A DNA stretch of 64,000 bases from contig NZ_BKZW01000002.1 of assembly GCF_008974265.1 (NCBI RefSeq), positions 558,001 through 622,000 of the forward strand, written 5' to 3'. The stretch comes from Dictyobacter vulcani (lineage in GTDB: Bacteria > Chloroflexota > Ktedonobacteria > Ktedonobacterales > Ktedonobacteraceae). Below the pieces are notes generated by a model. That model had not been told where the DNA came from. It did no database searches and saw nothing but the letters and a program-made list of their open reading frames with translations. The position numbers and the translations under genes were made by a program. Of this stretch, positions 19,117-27,809 are shown in pieces; position 1 is the first letter of the stretch, and each line of letters opens with the position of its first letter.

Positions 19117-21165
19117 TTGGCTGTTAACGATGCAGGTCAGCCAACCAGCGTCGTCTATCCGGATGGCGAAACTGTCACCGCCCAGTATGATAGCAATGGC
19201 TACGCACGTTCGGCCTACTTTGGGACGCCAGCGAGTACTGATCCGGTGAATTTCCTGGTGGGCCAGGTGAGTTATACCAATACTGGACAGGTGGCAGGGC
19301 TTGCTTTTGGCGGCTCGGCCGCGAAATCCAGTGTGCCAACGCCAGTGTTCTCGACCACCATGGGCTATGATGGGATTCAGCGTCCCGTGAATAGCAGTGC
19401 GACGAATGCGGGGGGCACGTTCTGGAACCAGAACCGCACCTATGATAATGTGGGCAATGTGCTTGGTGTCACCACCACCCTGCCCACCACGACGGGTGGC
19501 ACGCAGAAAGATGTGCAATCCTTCTGTTATGACAGTCTCAATCGTCTGGTCTGGTCCGGCAATACCGGCGCACCCAGTGGTGGAGATCACTGTGGGTTGG
19601 CACCGGCAGGCACGACGCTTGCCACCTATCAGCAAGCCTACACTTATGATGCGCTGGATCGCTTAACGTCAGGTCCATCGGGCACGGAAACCTATGGCTT
19701 CGCCCCGGTGCATGGTGCCTTGACGCTGAGTACTGTTCCCGGTCAATATGCCAGCTATGATGTCATGGGCAATATGACCTGTCGCAACGTCGATACCACT
19801 ACCGCTCACGCCTGCGATGCCTCGCAGATTGGTGCGCAGTTGACCTATGATAACGAAGGTCGTCTGGAAACCTGGACTGCACCCAGTGGCACGACGGCCA
19901 GCGATCAGTATCTCTATGACAACAGTGGGCAGCGCGTCTTCCAGCACTCCAGTTCCACGTTGGCAGGCACGACCACGAAGACGGACACCATCACCTTTGA
20001 TGGGGTGACCGATGTCACTACCACCAATGGGGTCACCTCAACCACTAAATACTACAATGCGGGTGGGCAACGGGTGGCCATGAAGAAGGATGGCGTGCTC
20101 TCCTATCTGTTACCAGACATGCTGGGTAGCACCAGTATCGCGCTCAAAACTGATGGTTCCGTGCAGGCCGTACAACTATTCGCTCCCTTTGGTGGCACCC
20201 GCTATAGCGATGGCAGCATGACCACGCCCTACAACTATACGGGCCAACGTCTCGATACGAGTAGTGGCTTGTTGTACTATAATGCCCGCTATTATGATAC
20301 AACCAGTGGCCGCTTTACCAGCGCGGATAGCGTTGAAACGAATGGCACTGGTCTTGATGCCTACGCCTATACCCAAGGAAATCCAGAAACAGCGACTGAC
20401 CCAACTGGCCATCGAATAGATTGGGGTGGAGGCGAGCAGACCACTATTGACTGGTCTAAAGGAACAGCATCAACCTTTGAGACCCAAAGTGCCGTTGATC
20501 CTTCTATAACTCAATGGTGGGGAACCTCTCTCTACTACCCCACTTATGGCCCTATCACCTCGGCGTATGTAGGAAGAACCGATGTCTATCATTTTGGAGG
20601 AAAACTGTATGATCCCGGTTCGGCAAGTGCAATCGATAGGATCAAGAAAGTAACTGCATCTGCGCTAGGCATCGATAAAATGCAAAAAGGGGATATTGTT
20701 GGCGGCATCCTGCATGGCGCTAACAATCTTCTCATGGTTGGTATGATTTTTGGTGGTGGGGAAGGAGTACTGGGTGGTGAAGTAGCCATGGAAGGAGCAG
20801 GAGCGCTTACTGGTACTGTTTGGGATTCAATCAAAGCAACACAGCCTGTTTGGGAAGGAACAGTAATACCGAGATCTTTTGAACTAACTACGGAAGCTGG
20901 AAAATTTTGGGCTAACGGCAATGGAACTAAAAACATGGCAGAATTTGCACTAAAGTACGCACTAAAGAGAGGCCTTACCCCAGAGGAAACAAAGCTTTTA
21001 ACCCAATTCATGCTTAAAAGTTTCCATTCTGCTGTAGAAGCCGCAGCTGATCAAGGTATTGTATATAATGACATGATAAAGATTGATAATTGGGAACTTG
21101 TGTTCTCTGCTCCACGGGAAGATGGATTGTTGCCTGTTATTAAGCATGCAGTATACAAACATTAG
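19117..21165 (+). CDS. Rhs5: truncated Rhs protein, second copy of toxin X
   Basis: The 682-residue frame begins abruptly inside the YD repeats (NDAGQPTSVVYPDGE) just after the NACHT stop, with no start signals of its own. From 19270 it is almost identical to Rhs2. Differences include ILGGGEEIV to IFGGGEGVL in the pre-toxin module and one substitution in the toxin domain, GTKHMAEF to GTKNMAEF (AAC at 20932-20934; CAC at 9204-9206 in Rhs2). If that His is catalytic, this copy encodes an inactive toxin. The immunity gene follows at 21209. Confidence 0.8.
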   Translation: MAVNDAGQPTSVVYPDGETVTAQYDSNGYARSAYFGTPASTDPVNFLVGQVSYTNTGQVAGLAFGGSAAKSSVPTPVFSTTMGYDGIQRPVNSSATNAGGTFWNQNRTYDNVGNVLGVTTTLPTTTGGTQKDVQSFCYDSLNRLVWSGNTGAPSGGDHCGLAPAGTTLATYQQAYTYDALDRLTSGPSGTETYGFAPVHGALTLSTVPGQYASYDVMGNMTCRNVDTTTAHACDASQIGAQLTYDNEGRLETWTAPSGTTASDQYLYDNSGQRVFQHSSSTLAGTTTKTDTITFDGVTDVTTTNGVTSTTKYYNAGGQRVAMKKDGVLSYLLPDMLGSTSIALKTDGSVQAVQLFAPFGGTRYSDGSMTTPYNYTGQRLDTSSGLLYYNARYYDTTSGRFTSADSVETNGTGLDAYAYTQGNPETATDPTGHRIDWGGGEQTTIDWSKGTASTFETQSAVDPSITQWWGTSLYYPTYGPITSAYVGRTDVYHFGGKLYDPGSASAIDRIKKVTASALGIDKMQKGDIVGGILHGANNLLMVGMIFGGGEGVLGGEVAMEGAGALTGTVWDSIKATQPVWEGTVIPRSFELTTEAGKFWANGNGTKNMAEFALKYALKRGLTPEETKLLTQFMLKSFHSAVEAAADQGIVYNDMIKIDNWELVFSAPREDGLLPVIKHAVYKH

Positions 21166-21208
21166 TTACGGAAGGACCCGATACTCAAAATGGATGAGAG
21201 GAGAATCC

Positions 21209-21718
21209 ATGTTAAAAATTATTGGGATAGCCCCAATTAGTACAGGTGAACTCGTTGTCGATCCCTATGTACCATTATCATTCAGATCGTATGATACTGT
21301 ACCGTACCTCTGGCGGATAGGAGATTTTCATCGTTCACTCCTTGAGATTAGTATAGAACAATCAACAGGAATCTTATACGACGTAACGTTGACTTTACCT
21401 GGAAGTTCCATGTTGGCCAACCTGCCAACTGGATATGAACTTGTGCCAGAGAAAATTGGATTGCCAATTATTGAGATATCTGCCATTACCTGGGAAGGAG
21501 AGTATATAGGTATCTGGGATGAAAAGCATGAATTCTCTCTTTTGTTGAAAAACGATGCTGTGTATATTGTGTTCGACTCTTCCTTGAATCCTTCATCATG
21601 TATCAGCGTAGATCGTGTCACGTTCTTTGAAGCAGAGAGTGTTTTATGCGGTATTGGATTTTTTTCACTTGCACCAGAGGAAATTGCTCTTCTGAAGAAG
21701 TATTTCATAAAAGTATAG
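21209..21718 (+). CDS. candidate immunity protein for toxin X (copy 2)
   Basis: 169 aa, with the same sequence and the same SD context as the gene at 9481. It is retained unchanged although the neighbouring toxin has a His-to-Asn change. A second immunity copy may give dosage or may be a passenger of the duplication. Confidence 0.7.
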   Translation: MLKIIGIAPISTGELVVDPYVPLSFRSYDTVPYLWRIGDFHRSLLEISIEQSTGILYDVTLTLPGSSMLANLPTGYELVPEKIGLPIIEISAITWEGEYIGIWDEKHEFSLLLKNDAVYIVFDSSLNPSSCISVDRVTFFEAESVLCGIGFFSLAPEEIALLKKYFIKV

Positions 21719-21858
21719 CATAAAGACGTTTATTTGAGATATCAGGTACGTTACATATAGAGGAAAAGTATCCTATTCCAACGAAAAGTAACGACTGTCT
21801 TAAGTACTTTAAGTACAACGTCTTTACAGCGTATCCATCGTTATGAAATTCATGTCGC

Positions 21859-21899
21859 ATTGGAGAAGATGCTCTTATATCTAAGGCATCTTCTCCAAT
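21859..21899. terminator. 14-bp perfect hairpin, duplicate of 10131-10171
   Basis: Same stem and loop as copy 1, within 21719-22160, which otherwise shows no convincing gene. Confidence 0.4.
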
Positions 21900-22160
21900 A
21901 TAAAAAGAAGTATTTGTCTATGCGTAAGCATTTTTTTACAGGTGACCTCACATGGAAGCCTGATCAAGTAAAGGTATGAATGAATCCAGTGCCCATAAAC
22001 TATTTCAAAAGTCACATCCCGTCCTCTCAACTTGCAGATTCTGATGCGGTGGAAAAGCTCCATGGCCCTATTTATCTTCCACAGATGTTGGGAGAGAACC
22101 GTGTGGATCTCACTGCAACACAACTAGAACGGCTTCCTCTCGTATTTAATTTTATACTAG

Positions 22161-22418
22161 TGCGGCGTGGAGCTCTTTCATTGTGGCACTGCGTCTAGGT
22201 GGTGTCACGGAAAGTCGGTCATACATGCCCTGGATGCGGGAAATATGCCGTTTGGATTGATATTGCCGGGCCATTTCTAGACCGCGGATGGCATATTTGA
22301 CTCCTTTATCGGTCTCACCAGCATAGGTATAGGCTTGCGCTTTGACGATGGTAGAGGAGCCTATATCCCGTAGTGTATCGGTGATAGCAGAGATATCTAG
22401 AGCTTTTAAGGGTTGCCA
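22161..22418 (-). pseudogene. C-terminal fragment of TPR-type regulator (copy c)
   Basis: Duplicate of 11289-11546, with the same 15-base deletion and the same fusion to Rhs at the GATGTGCTGGG point. Confidence 0.7.
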
Positions 22419-25400
22419 GAGGATGTGCTGGGTCGGGTGACCGCGATCGCCGCGCCTGGCGATGCTATCACCAGTCCAACGGTGAGCTACAGCTACAAAA
22501 ACACCTGTACGCAGGGAGCGACCAATCCCTGTCTGGAACTGGATACCACCACCCGTCAGGTGAGTGGAGGGACGCAAACCGTCACCACCCAGCAATGGTT
22601 TGATGGGCAAGGACGGGTGGTGGAAACCAAAGCACCCGGCCCGAATCTGTGGTCCAAGGTGCCGAAGATTCCGTCGACCGTGATCACCTATACCCTTTAT
22701 GACACCATGGGTCGTGCCACCACGAAGAGCCTGCCCTATGCCATTTCCTCGCTGGCCGGTACGGGCTATATAGCGCCGAATCTGGCGCAGGCACGGACCG
22801 TGACCAACTATGATGGATTGGGACGCCCGCTGGGCAGTGTCACCTATCAGGATGCGAACACGATCAAGCTCTCCACCAGCATCGCCTATACCGTGGCACA
22901 GGGTCTCCCTAGTTTCACCCAGAATACCACGCTCCCGTTTGAGCGGACCACGACGCTGGATGCCTACAATCATCAAGCGGTCAGCTACACCGATGCGATT
23001 GGGCGGCAGCGCTACAATCAGGTGTTTAAGGGGAATGGGGCGCCCTACACGGTGCTAAGAACGATCCGTTATGATCGCGATGTGGTAGGAAATGTCTATG
23101 CGACCTTGACCTACGATGCCACTACCACTCTGCAAGCCTCACAGCATGCGACCTATGATGGCGTGGGTCGCAAGATTGGCATGGATGATAGTGACTCTGG
23201 TTCCGGCTGGGTCTTTAGCTATGATCAAAATAGCAATCCTGTCAGCCAGACGGATCCACGGAGCAAGAGTGTGTACATCAACTATGATGTGCTCAATCGT
23301 CCATTGTGTAAAGGTACCACCTCGGCCGCCGTTAATCCCTGTACGGCGAGTGCCACCTCGACTTTCTTTTATGATAGCTATGACAAAAATAGCAATCCTG
23401 GTGTGACCTTCCCCACTACGTGTACGGCTCCCAGTGGTTCCTATGCCTCCGATCCGATCGGGGCCATGACCGCTGAAACCTTCAGTGGCGTCGCCGGTTC
23501 CGGCTCGCGCTGTAAGGGCTATGATGAGCGGGGGCGCATCGATCAGAGTGGCTTGACCGTCAACGGCGATGGACAGACCATCACGCAGACGATGAACATG
23601 AGCTACAATGATGCGGGTCAGCCGACCAGCGTGGTTTATCCCGATGGGGAAACCGTCACCGCCCAGTATGATAGCAATGGCTACTCACGCTCCGCGTTCT
23701 TTGGGACGCCGGCGAGTACGGATCCCGTGAACTTCCTGGTTGGCCAGGTCAGCTATACCAATAGCGGTCAGGTGGCAGGGCTTGCTTTTGGAGGTTCGGC
23801 GGCCAAGTCCAGTGTGCCAGCGCCAGTGTTCTCGACTACGATGGGCTATGATGGGATTCAGCGACCCGTGAGTAGTAGTGCGACGAATGCGGGGGGCACG
23901 TTCTGGAACCAGAACCGCACCTATGATAATGTGGGCAATGTGCTCGGGGTTACCACCACCCTGCCCACCACCACGGGTGGCACGCAGAAAGATGTACAAT
24001 CCTTCTGTTATGACAGTCTCAATCGTCTGGTCTGGTCGGGTAATACCGGCGCACCCAGCGGTGAAGATCACTGTGGACTGGCCCCGGCAGGCACGACGCT
24101 TGCCACCTATCAGCAAGCCTACACTTATGATGCGCTGGATCGCTTAACGTCGGGTCCATCCGGCACGGAAACCTATGGCTTCGCCCCGGTGCATGGTGCC
24201 TTGACGCTGAGTACTGTTCCCGGTCAGTATGCCAGCTATGATGCCATGGGCAATATGACCTGTCGCAACGTTGATACCACCACGGCTCACGCCTGTGATG
24301 CCTCCCAGACCGGTGCGCAGCTGACCTACGACAACGAAGGTCGTCTGGAAACCTGGACGGCACCTAGTGGCACCACGGCCAGTGATCAGTATCTCTATGA
24401 CAATAGTGGGCAGCGCGTCTTCCAGCACTCCAGTTCCACGCTGGCAGGCAACACTTCCAAGACAGATACCATCACCTTTGATGGGGCTACCGATGTCACC
24501 ACCACCAACGGGGTCACCTCAACCACCAAATACTACAGCGTGGGTGGGCAACGCGTGGCCATGAAGAAAGATGGGGTGCTCTCCTATCTGTTACCTGATA
24601 TGCTGGGCAGTACCAGTATCGCGCTCAAAGCTGATGGCAGCGTGCAGGCCGTGCAACTGTTTGCCCCCTTTGGTGGCACCCGCTACAGCGATGGCAGCAT
24701 GACCACGCCCTACAACTATACCGGCCAGCGCCTCGATACACAAACAGGGTTATTGTATTACAACTCACGGTATTATGATGCAGTCAGTGGGCGTTTTACT
24801 GTCGCGGATAATGTTGAGACTAATGACAGTGGTCAAGATGCTTATGCTTATGTTCATGGTAGTCCTGAGACATTTACAGACCCTAGTGGGCATTGGCGGG
24901 CAAAAAATGATTCTTGTTTTGACTGTGAGGGGGGGTGGCCAGAGCCTAAGCCACAAACAAATTTATCATCATCGATACCTGTATACGCGGTTATCGCGGC
25001 TGCTGCCCTGGTTATTCTAGCATGGAATATATTCAACTGGTTTGCGCCATTTGTGTTTCCAACAGGATCTGATAGTAACACGCCTAATAGTAGGAGTAAT
25101 CATTTAAAAACAATAGATACACCAATTACTGGAAATGCACCTTCTAATGTGATTGGTGTGGCTAATGATGTAGCTAATGCACATAATGCTTTCTTGGATA
25201 GGCCACAGACTAAAGAGAGAATTGCTAAGGATGATGCGGCGAATCCGGCGAAATTGACGAAAATTCCTACTATGGGTAAAGGAATAATTATTGGATCAAA
25301 TGGTCAGATATGGCCATCAGGAGGAATTCAAGGGACCGACCGGAATGGTCATTCAGAGCAGCAATTAGTTGATTGGGCTAGTGGTCAATTAGATAACATA

Positions 25401-25604
25401 GTTAAAAAAGCTAAAAAAGATAATTCTGCTCTATTACCGTCTTATACTGTTAATATTGTGAGTGACCAAGCACCTTGCCCTGATTGTCAAGACTTCATAC
25501 CAATTTGGAGTGAAAAATTATCAGAAAAGGTAGATGGAGCGAAAGTCACCACGATCTTTTGGTACCTTAACCCTGCTGGAAAATTGCAACAGTATCAACC
25601 TTGA
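22413..25604 (+). CDS. Rhs6: truncated Rhs protein with cytidine-deaminase-like toxin tip
   Basis: The 1,063-residue frame starts inside the regulator/Rhs junction, without SD or signal peptide. The GC-rich YD-repeat core is typical of the array until about 24735. It then switches to a divergent, AT-richer Rhs-core end (TQTGLLYYNSRYYDAVSGRF, DPSGHW). A single membrane-like segment follows (SIPVYAVIAAAALVILAW), then the tip. The last 84 residues hold a deaminase signature: His980-x-Glu982 in GHSEQQLVDWA and PCxxC (Cys1022, Cys1025) in QAPCPDCQDF. These are the zinc ligands and proton-shuttling Glu of the deaminase fold used by many polymorphic toxins acting on nucleic acids or nucleotides. Substrate (DNA, RNA or free base) cannot be told. 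No typical immunity gene follows directly; two pentapeptide-repeat genes do. Confidence 0.85.
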   Translation: MPEDVLGRVTAIAAPGDAITSPTVSYSYKNTCTQGATNPCLELDTTTRQVSGGTQTVTTQQWFDGQGRVVETKAPGPNLWSKVPKIPSTVITYTLYDTMGRATTKSLPYAISSLAGTGYIAPNLAQARTVTNYDGLGRPLGSVTYQDANTIKLSTSIAYTVAQGLPSFTQNTTLPFERTTTLDAYNHQAVSYTDAIGRQRYNQVFKGNGAPYTVLRTIRYDRDVVGNVYATLTYDATTTLQASQHATYDGVGRKIGMDDSDSGSGWVFSYDQNSNPVSQTDPRSKSVYINYDVLNRPLCKGTTSAAVNPCTASATSTFFYDSYDKNSNPGVTFPTTCTAPSGSYASDPIGAMTAETFSGVAGSGSRCKGYDERGRIDQSGLTVNGDGQTITQTMNMSYNDAGQPTSVVYPDGETVTAQYDSNGYSRSAFFGTPASTDPVNFLVGQVSYTNSGQVAGLAFGGSAAKSSVPAPVFSTTMGYDGIQRPVSSSATNAGGTFWNQNRTYDNVGNVLGVTTTLPTTTGGTQKDVQSFCYDSLNRLVWSGNTGAPSGEDHCGLAPAGTTLATYQQAYTYDALDRLTSGPSGTETYGFAPVHGALTLSTVPGQYASYDAMGNMTCRNVDTTTAHACDASQTGAQLTYDNEGRLETWTAPSGTTASDQYLYDNSGQRVFQHSSSTLAGNTSKTDTITFDGATDVTTTNGVTSTTKYYSVGGQRVAMKKDGVLSYLLPDMLGSTSIALKADGSVQAVQLFAPFGGTRYSDGSMTTPYNYTGQRLDTQTGLLYYNSRYYDAVSGRFTVADNVETNDSGQDAYAYVHGSPETFTDPSGHWRAKNDSCFDCEGGWPEPKPQTNLSSSIPVYAVIAAAALVILAWNIFNWFAPFVFPTGSDSNTPNSRSNHLKTIDTPITGNAPSNVIGVANDVANAHNAFLDRPQTKERIAKDDAANPAKLTKIPTMGKGIIIGSNGQIWPSGGIQGTDRNGHSEQQLVDWASGQLDNIVKKAKKDNSALLPSYTVNIVSDQAPCPDCQDFIPIWSEKLSEKVDGAKVTTIFWYLNPAGKLQQYQP

Positions 25605-25766
25605 TGTTATATTTATTTGAGGTTGAAAGATAAACATGTACAAAGGTAAGTCGAATGTAGAAAGATATCTTTTTGTAAACGGCTTGCCTGTTTGCTGCCT
25701 TCGCACAGAGATAATTCCATGATACATAGTAGTAACCTGTTTGAATGAAATGGAAAGGGCAACTGG

Positions 25767-26681
25767 ATGGCTAATTCAGAGCATCTGCAGTTATTTCGTG
25801 ACCCGCAGCAGTGGAAGGAGTGGCGTTTGCGCTTCCCAGACATCGTGCCAGATTTACGTGCGAGCGATATATCGTCTTTTGATCACATGGATGGCAGAAA
25901 TGTACAACAGGTCGATTGGTCAGAAGCCGATCTGAGCTATATGGATCTGGCAGAGATGAATTTTGAAAGAGGCATCTTTACCCATGCGTTCCTCAATTCG
26001 GCACAACTCTGCAATGCCTCTTTTGCTTTTGCTGATATGCGTCAGGTGGATCTTTCCTTTGCAAGTTGTCGAGGGGTGAATATGTCTTATGCCAACCTGC
26101 GGGAAGCATGGTTGGCGAATACAAAGATGGGGTATGCACAGTTGAGTGCGGCTGATCTGCAGAAGACCTACCTCAGGAAAGCTGACGTGCGTTTCGCTGA
26201 CCTTCGAGGGGCAACGCTTGCAGGAGCGCGAGCATGTGAATTGCTGCTTGTGGGTGCCAATGTTGCTGGCGCTGATCTCACTGGTGCTGACTTGAAAGGG
26301 GCTGATATACGAAGAGTGAATATATTGGAAACGCAAAGTGGACATGATCTTACCCAGATACACTTGAGCTACACGAATTTGAACGAGTTGAATTTGCGGG
26401 GAGCCGTCATGCGCGAGATGGATTTACAAAAAGTCTATTTCCAACGTACGGATTTACGAGGAGCGGATCTACGAGGCGCCAACTTGACTGCCGCCATTTT
26501 TGATCAGACGATGATTGCTGGAGCGCTCCTGGATGGAGCGTTGCTCGATTGGGATACGACAACGCGATCTGATGATCTCTTGACCTTGCATACAATACCA
26601 CAAAAGAGGGGGTGGCCTACAAATCCACGCCAACGTTGGCGAGACATCCAGAAATGGAATGAAGGAGAAACAGGTTCGTGA
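25767..26681 (+). CDS. pentapeptide-repeat protein 1
   Basis: 304 aa from the ATG at 25767 (MANSEHLQLF), preceded by GAAAGGG. A ~35-residue head (QQWKEWRLRFPDIVPDLRA) leads into A(D/N)Lxx-type pentapeptide repeats over about residues 45-250 (ADLTGADLKGADI, TDLRGADLRGANL), with one break near LETQSGHDLTQIHL. It ends in a basic tail. Such repeats form a right-handed quadrilateral beta-helix, and some members (MfpA, Qnr) mimic DNA. It is the first gene after the deaminase-tip Rhs6, 162 bases downstream, so an immunity role is conceivable but unproven. It is paralogous to the next gene. Confidence 0.9.
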   Translation: MANSEHLQLFRDPQQWKEWRLRFPDIVPDLRASDISSFDHMDGRNVQQVDWSEADLSYMDLAEMNFERGIFTHAFLNSAQLCNASFAFADMRQVDLSFASCRGVNMSYANLREAWLANTKMGYAQLSAADLQKTYLRKADVRFADLRGATLAGARACELLLVGANVAGADLTGADLKGADIRRVNILETQSGHDLTQIHLSYTNLNELNLRGAVMREMDLQKVYFQRTDLRGADLRGANLTAAIFDQTMIAGALLDGALLDWDTTTRSDDLLTLHTIPQKRGWPTNPRQRWRDIQKWNEGETGS

Positions 26682-26731
26682 TTCTTCTCGGTGAGGAACA
26701 TCGTTGTGTGTGTATGAAGGGAGTACCTATA

Positions 26732-27625
26732 ATGGCTAATCCAGAACATGTTCGGTTGTTTTTTGAGCATAAGCTTTGGGATGAATGGCGTGAATACTAT
26801 CCACACATTCTGCCGGATTTACGAGCGACTGATTTCTCAGGTGGTGAAACGAGGACGCGAGAATTCCAACGTGTGAATGGCTCGGGGTCCATATTTCATT
26901 ACATGGATCTTACGCTGGCCAATTTTGATGAGGCTTGTTTAGTGGGTGCTTCCCTTAGCTGTGCGTTCTTAGCTGAATCGTCTTTTGTGGGGGCTGATCT
27001 GCGCAATGCTGATTTATTTGATGGCATGTGTAGTTGTGTGAATATGAGTTCTGCCAATTTGCAAGGCGCGTTTCTTGTGGGTGCTATAATGAATGATGCG
27101 AAGCTGTGTGCTGCTGATTTACGCAAGGCGACGTTACGCAAAGCTACTCTTGACTATTCGGACCTCCGTGGTGCGAATCTTACAGGGATACACGCAAGTG
27201 AATGTAATCTTTATGATGTCAATGTTGCCGGTGCTGATCTGACCGGTGCTGATTTCCGATGGGCCGATTTATCGAAAACAAACATAGTAGAAGCTCGCAA
27301 TGGTCTTGATTTGATGCATCTCAAACTTCGTGGTGCTTATCTGTGCGAGATCAATCTGCGTGGAGCGCTAATGAGAGAGATGGATTTGAGGAAAGTCGAT
27401 TTCCAACAAGCTGATTTACGAGGAGCTGATTTACGAGGAGCTAATCTTACGAAGGCTTCCTTCGATCAGACGATGGTAGAAGGCACCTTATTCGATGATG
27501 CTCTCGTGGATTGGGATCAAGTGACGCGATCTAATGGTCTATTGACCTCGAAGCATAAATTCTATTCTAAGGATTGGGAGAAGTGGGACAATGATGACGA
27601 TGAGGAGGAGTGGGAAGAAGCGTAA
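26732..27625 (+). CDS. pentapeptide-repeat protein 2
   Basis: 297 aa from the ATG at 26732 (MANPEHVRLFF), chosen over an upstream in-frame start at 26678 because its N-terminus aligns with the first paralogue and GAAGGGAG precedes it. It has the same head motif (WDEWREYYPHILPDLRA), the same repeat region with a matching interruption (EARNGLDLMHLKL), and a very acidic tail (DNDDDEEEWEEA) instead of a basic one. It lies 50 bases after the first gene and is probably co-transcribed. The pair looks like a tandem duplication that has since diverged. Confidence 0.9.
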   Translation: MANPEHVRLFFEHKLWDEWREYYPHILPDLRATDFSGGETRTREFQRVNGSGSIFHYMDLTLANFDEACLVGASLSCAFLAESSFVGADLRNADLFDGMCSCVNMSSANLQGAFLVGAIMNDAKLCAADLRKATLRKATLDYSDLRGANLTGIHASECNLYDVNVAGADLTGADFRWADLSKTNIVEARNGLDLMHLKLRGAYLCEINLRGALMREMDLRKVDFQQADLRGADLRGANLTKASFDQTMVEGTLFDDALVDWDQVTRSNGLLTSKHKFYSKDWEKWDNDDDEEEWEEA

Positions 27626-27736
27626 TCATGTCATCCTGAAGGGGTTCTTTGCGCCAGGTGTGGTGAGGATGGAAATTATATTATAAATAAAATAGCAAAT
27701 TCATTTTTTGTTATAGACAGCCCTTAATAATGCGTG

Positions 27737-27809
27737 GGGAGCACATTCTGGAACCAGAACCGCACCTACGCCAACGGCGACCGCAACGCCTCCGGTCAGC
27801 AACCCACAG
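27737..27809 (+). other. chimeric junction in front of Rhs7
   Basis: The first part (GGGGAGCACATTCTGG onward) matches an internal YD-repeat region (for example 57183 onward). The second part (ACGGCGACCGCAACGCC onward) matches the Thr/Pro linker of Rhs9 near 45080. The two parts are in different frames. Upstream, 27626-27736 shows nothing recognisable. Confidence 0.7.

Larger units (their letters stand above)
19270..22160 (+). repeat. segmental duplication, copy 2 (toxin X cassette, IS-free)
   Basis: Copy of 7542-10432. At 22157-22160 it carries one CTAG, the unoccupied target of the IS element that interrupts copy 1. Homology to 11285 onward then continues to about 22530. Confidence 0.9.
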
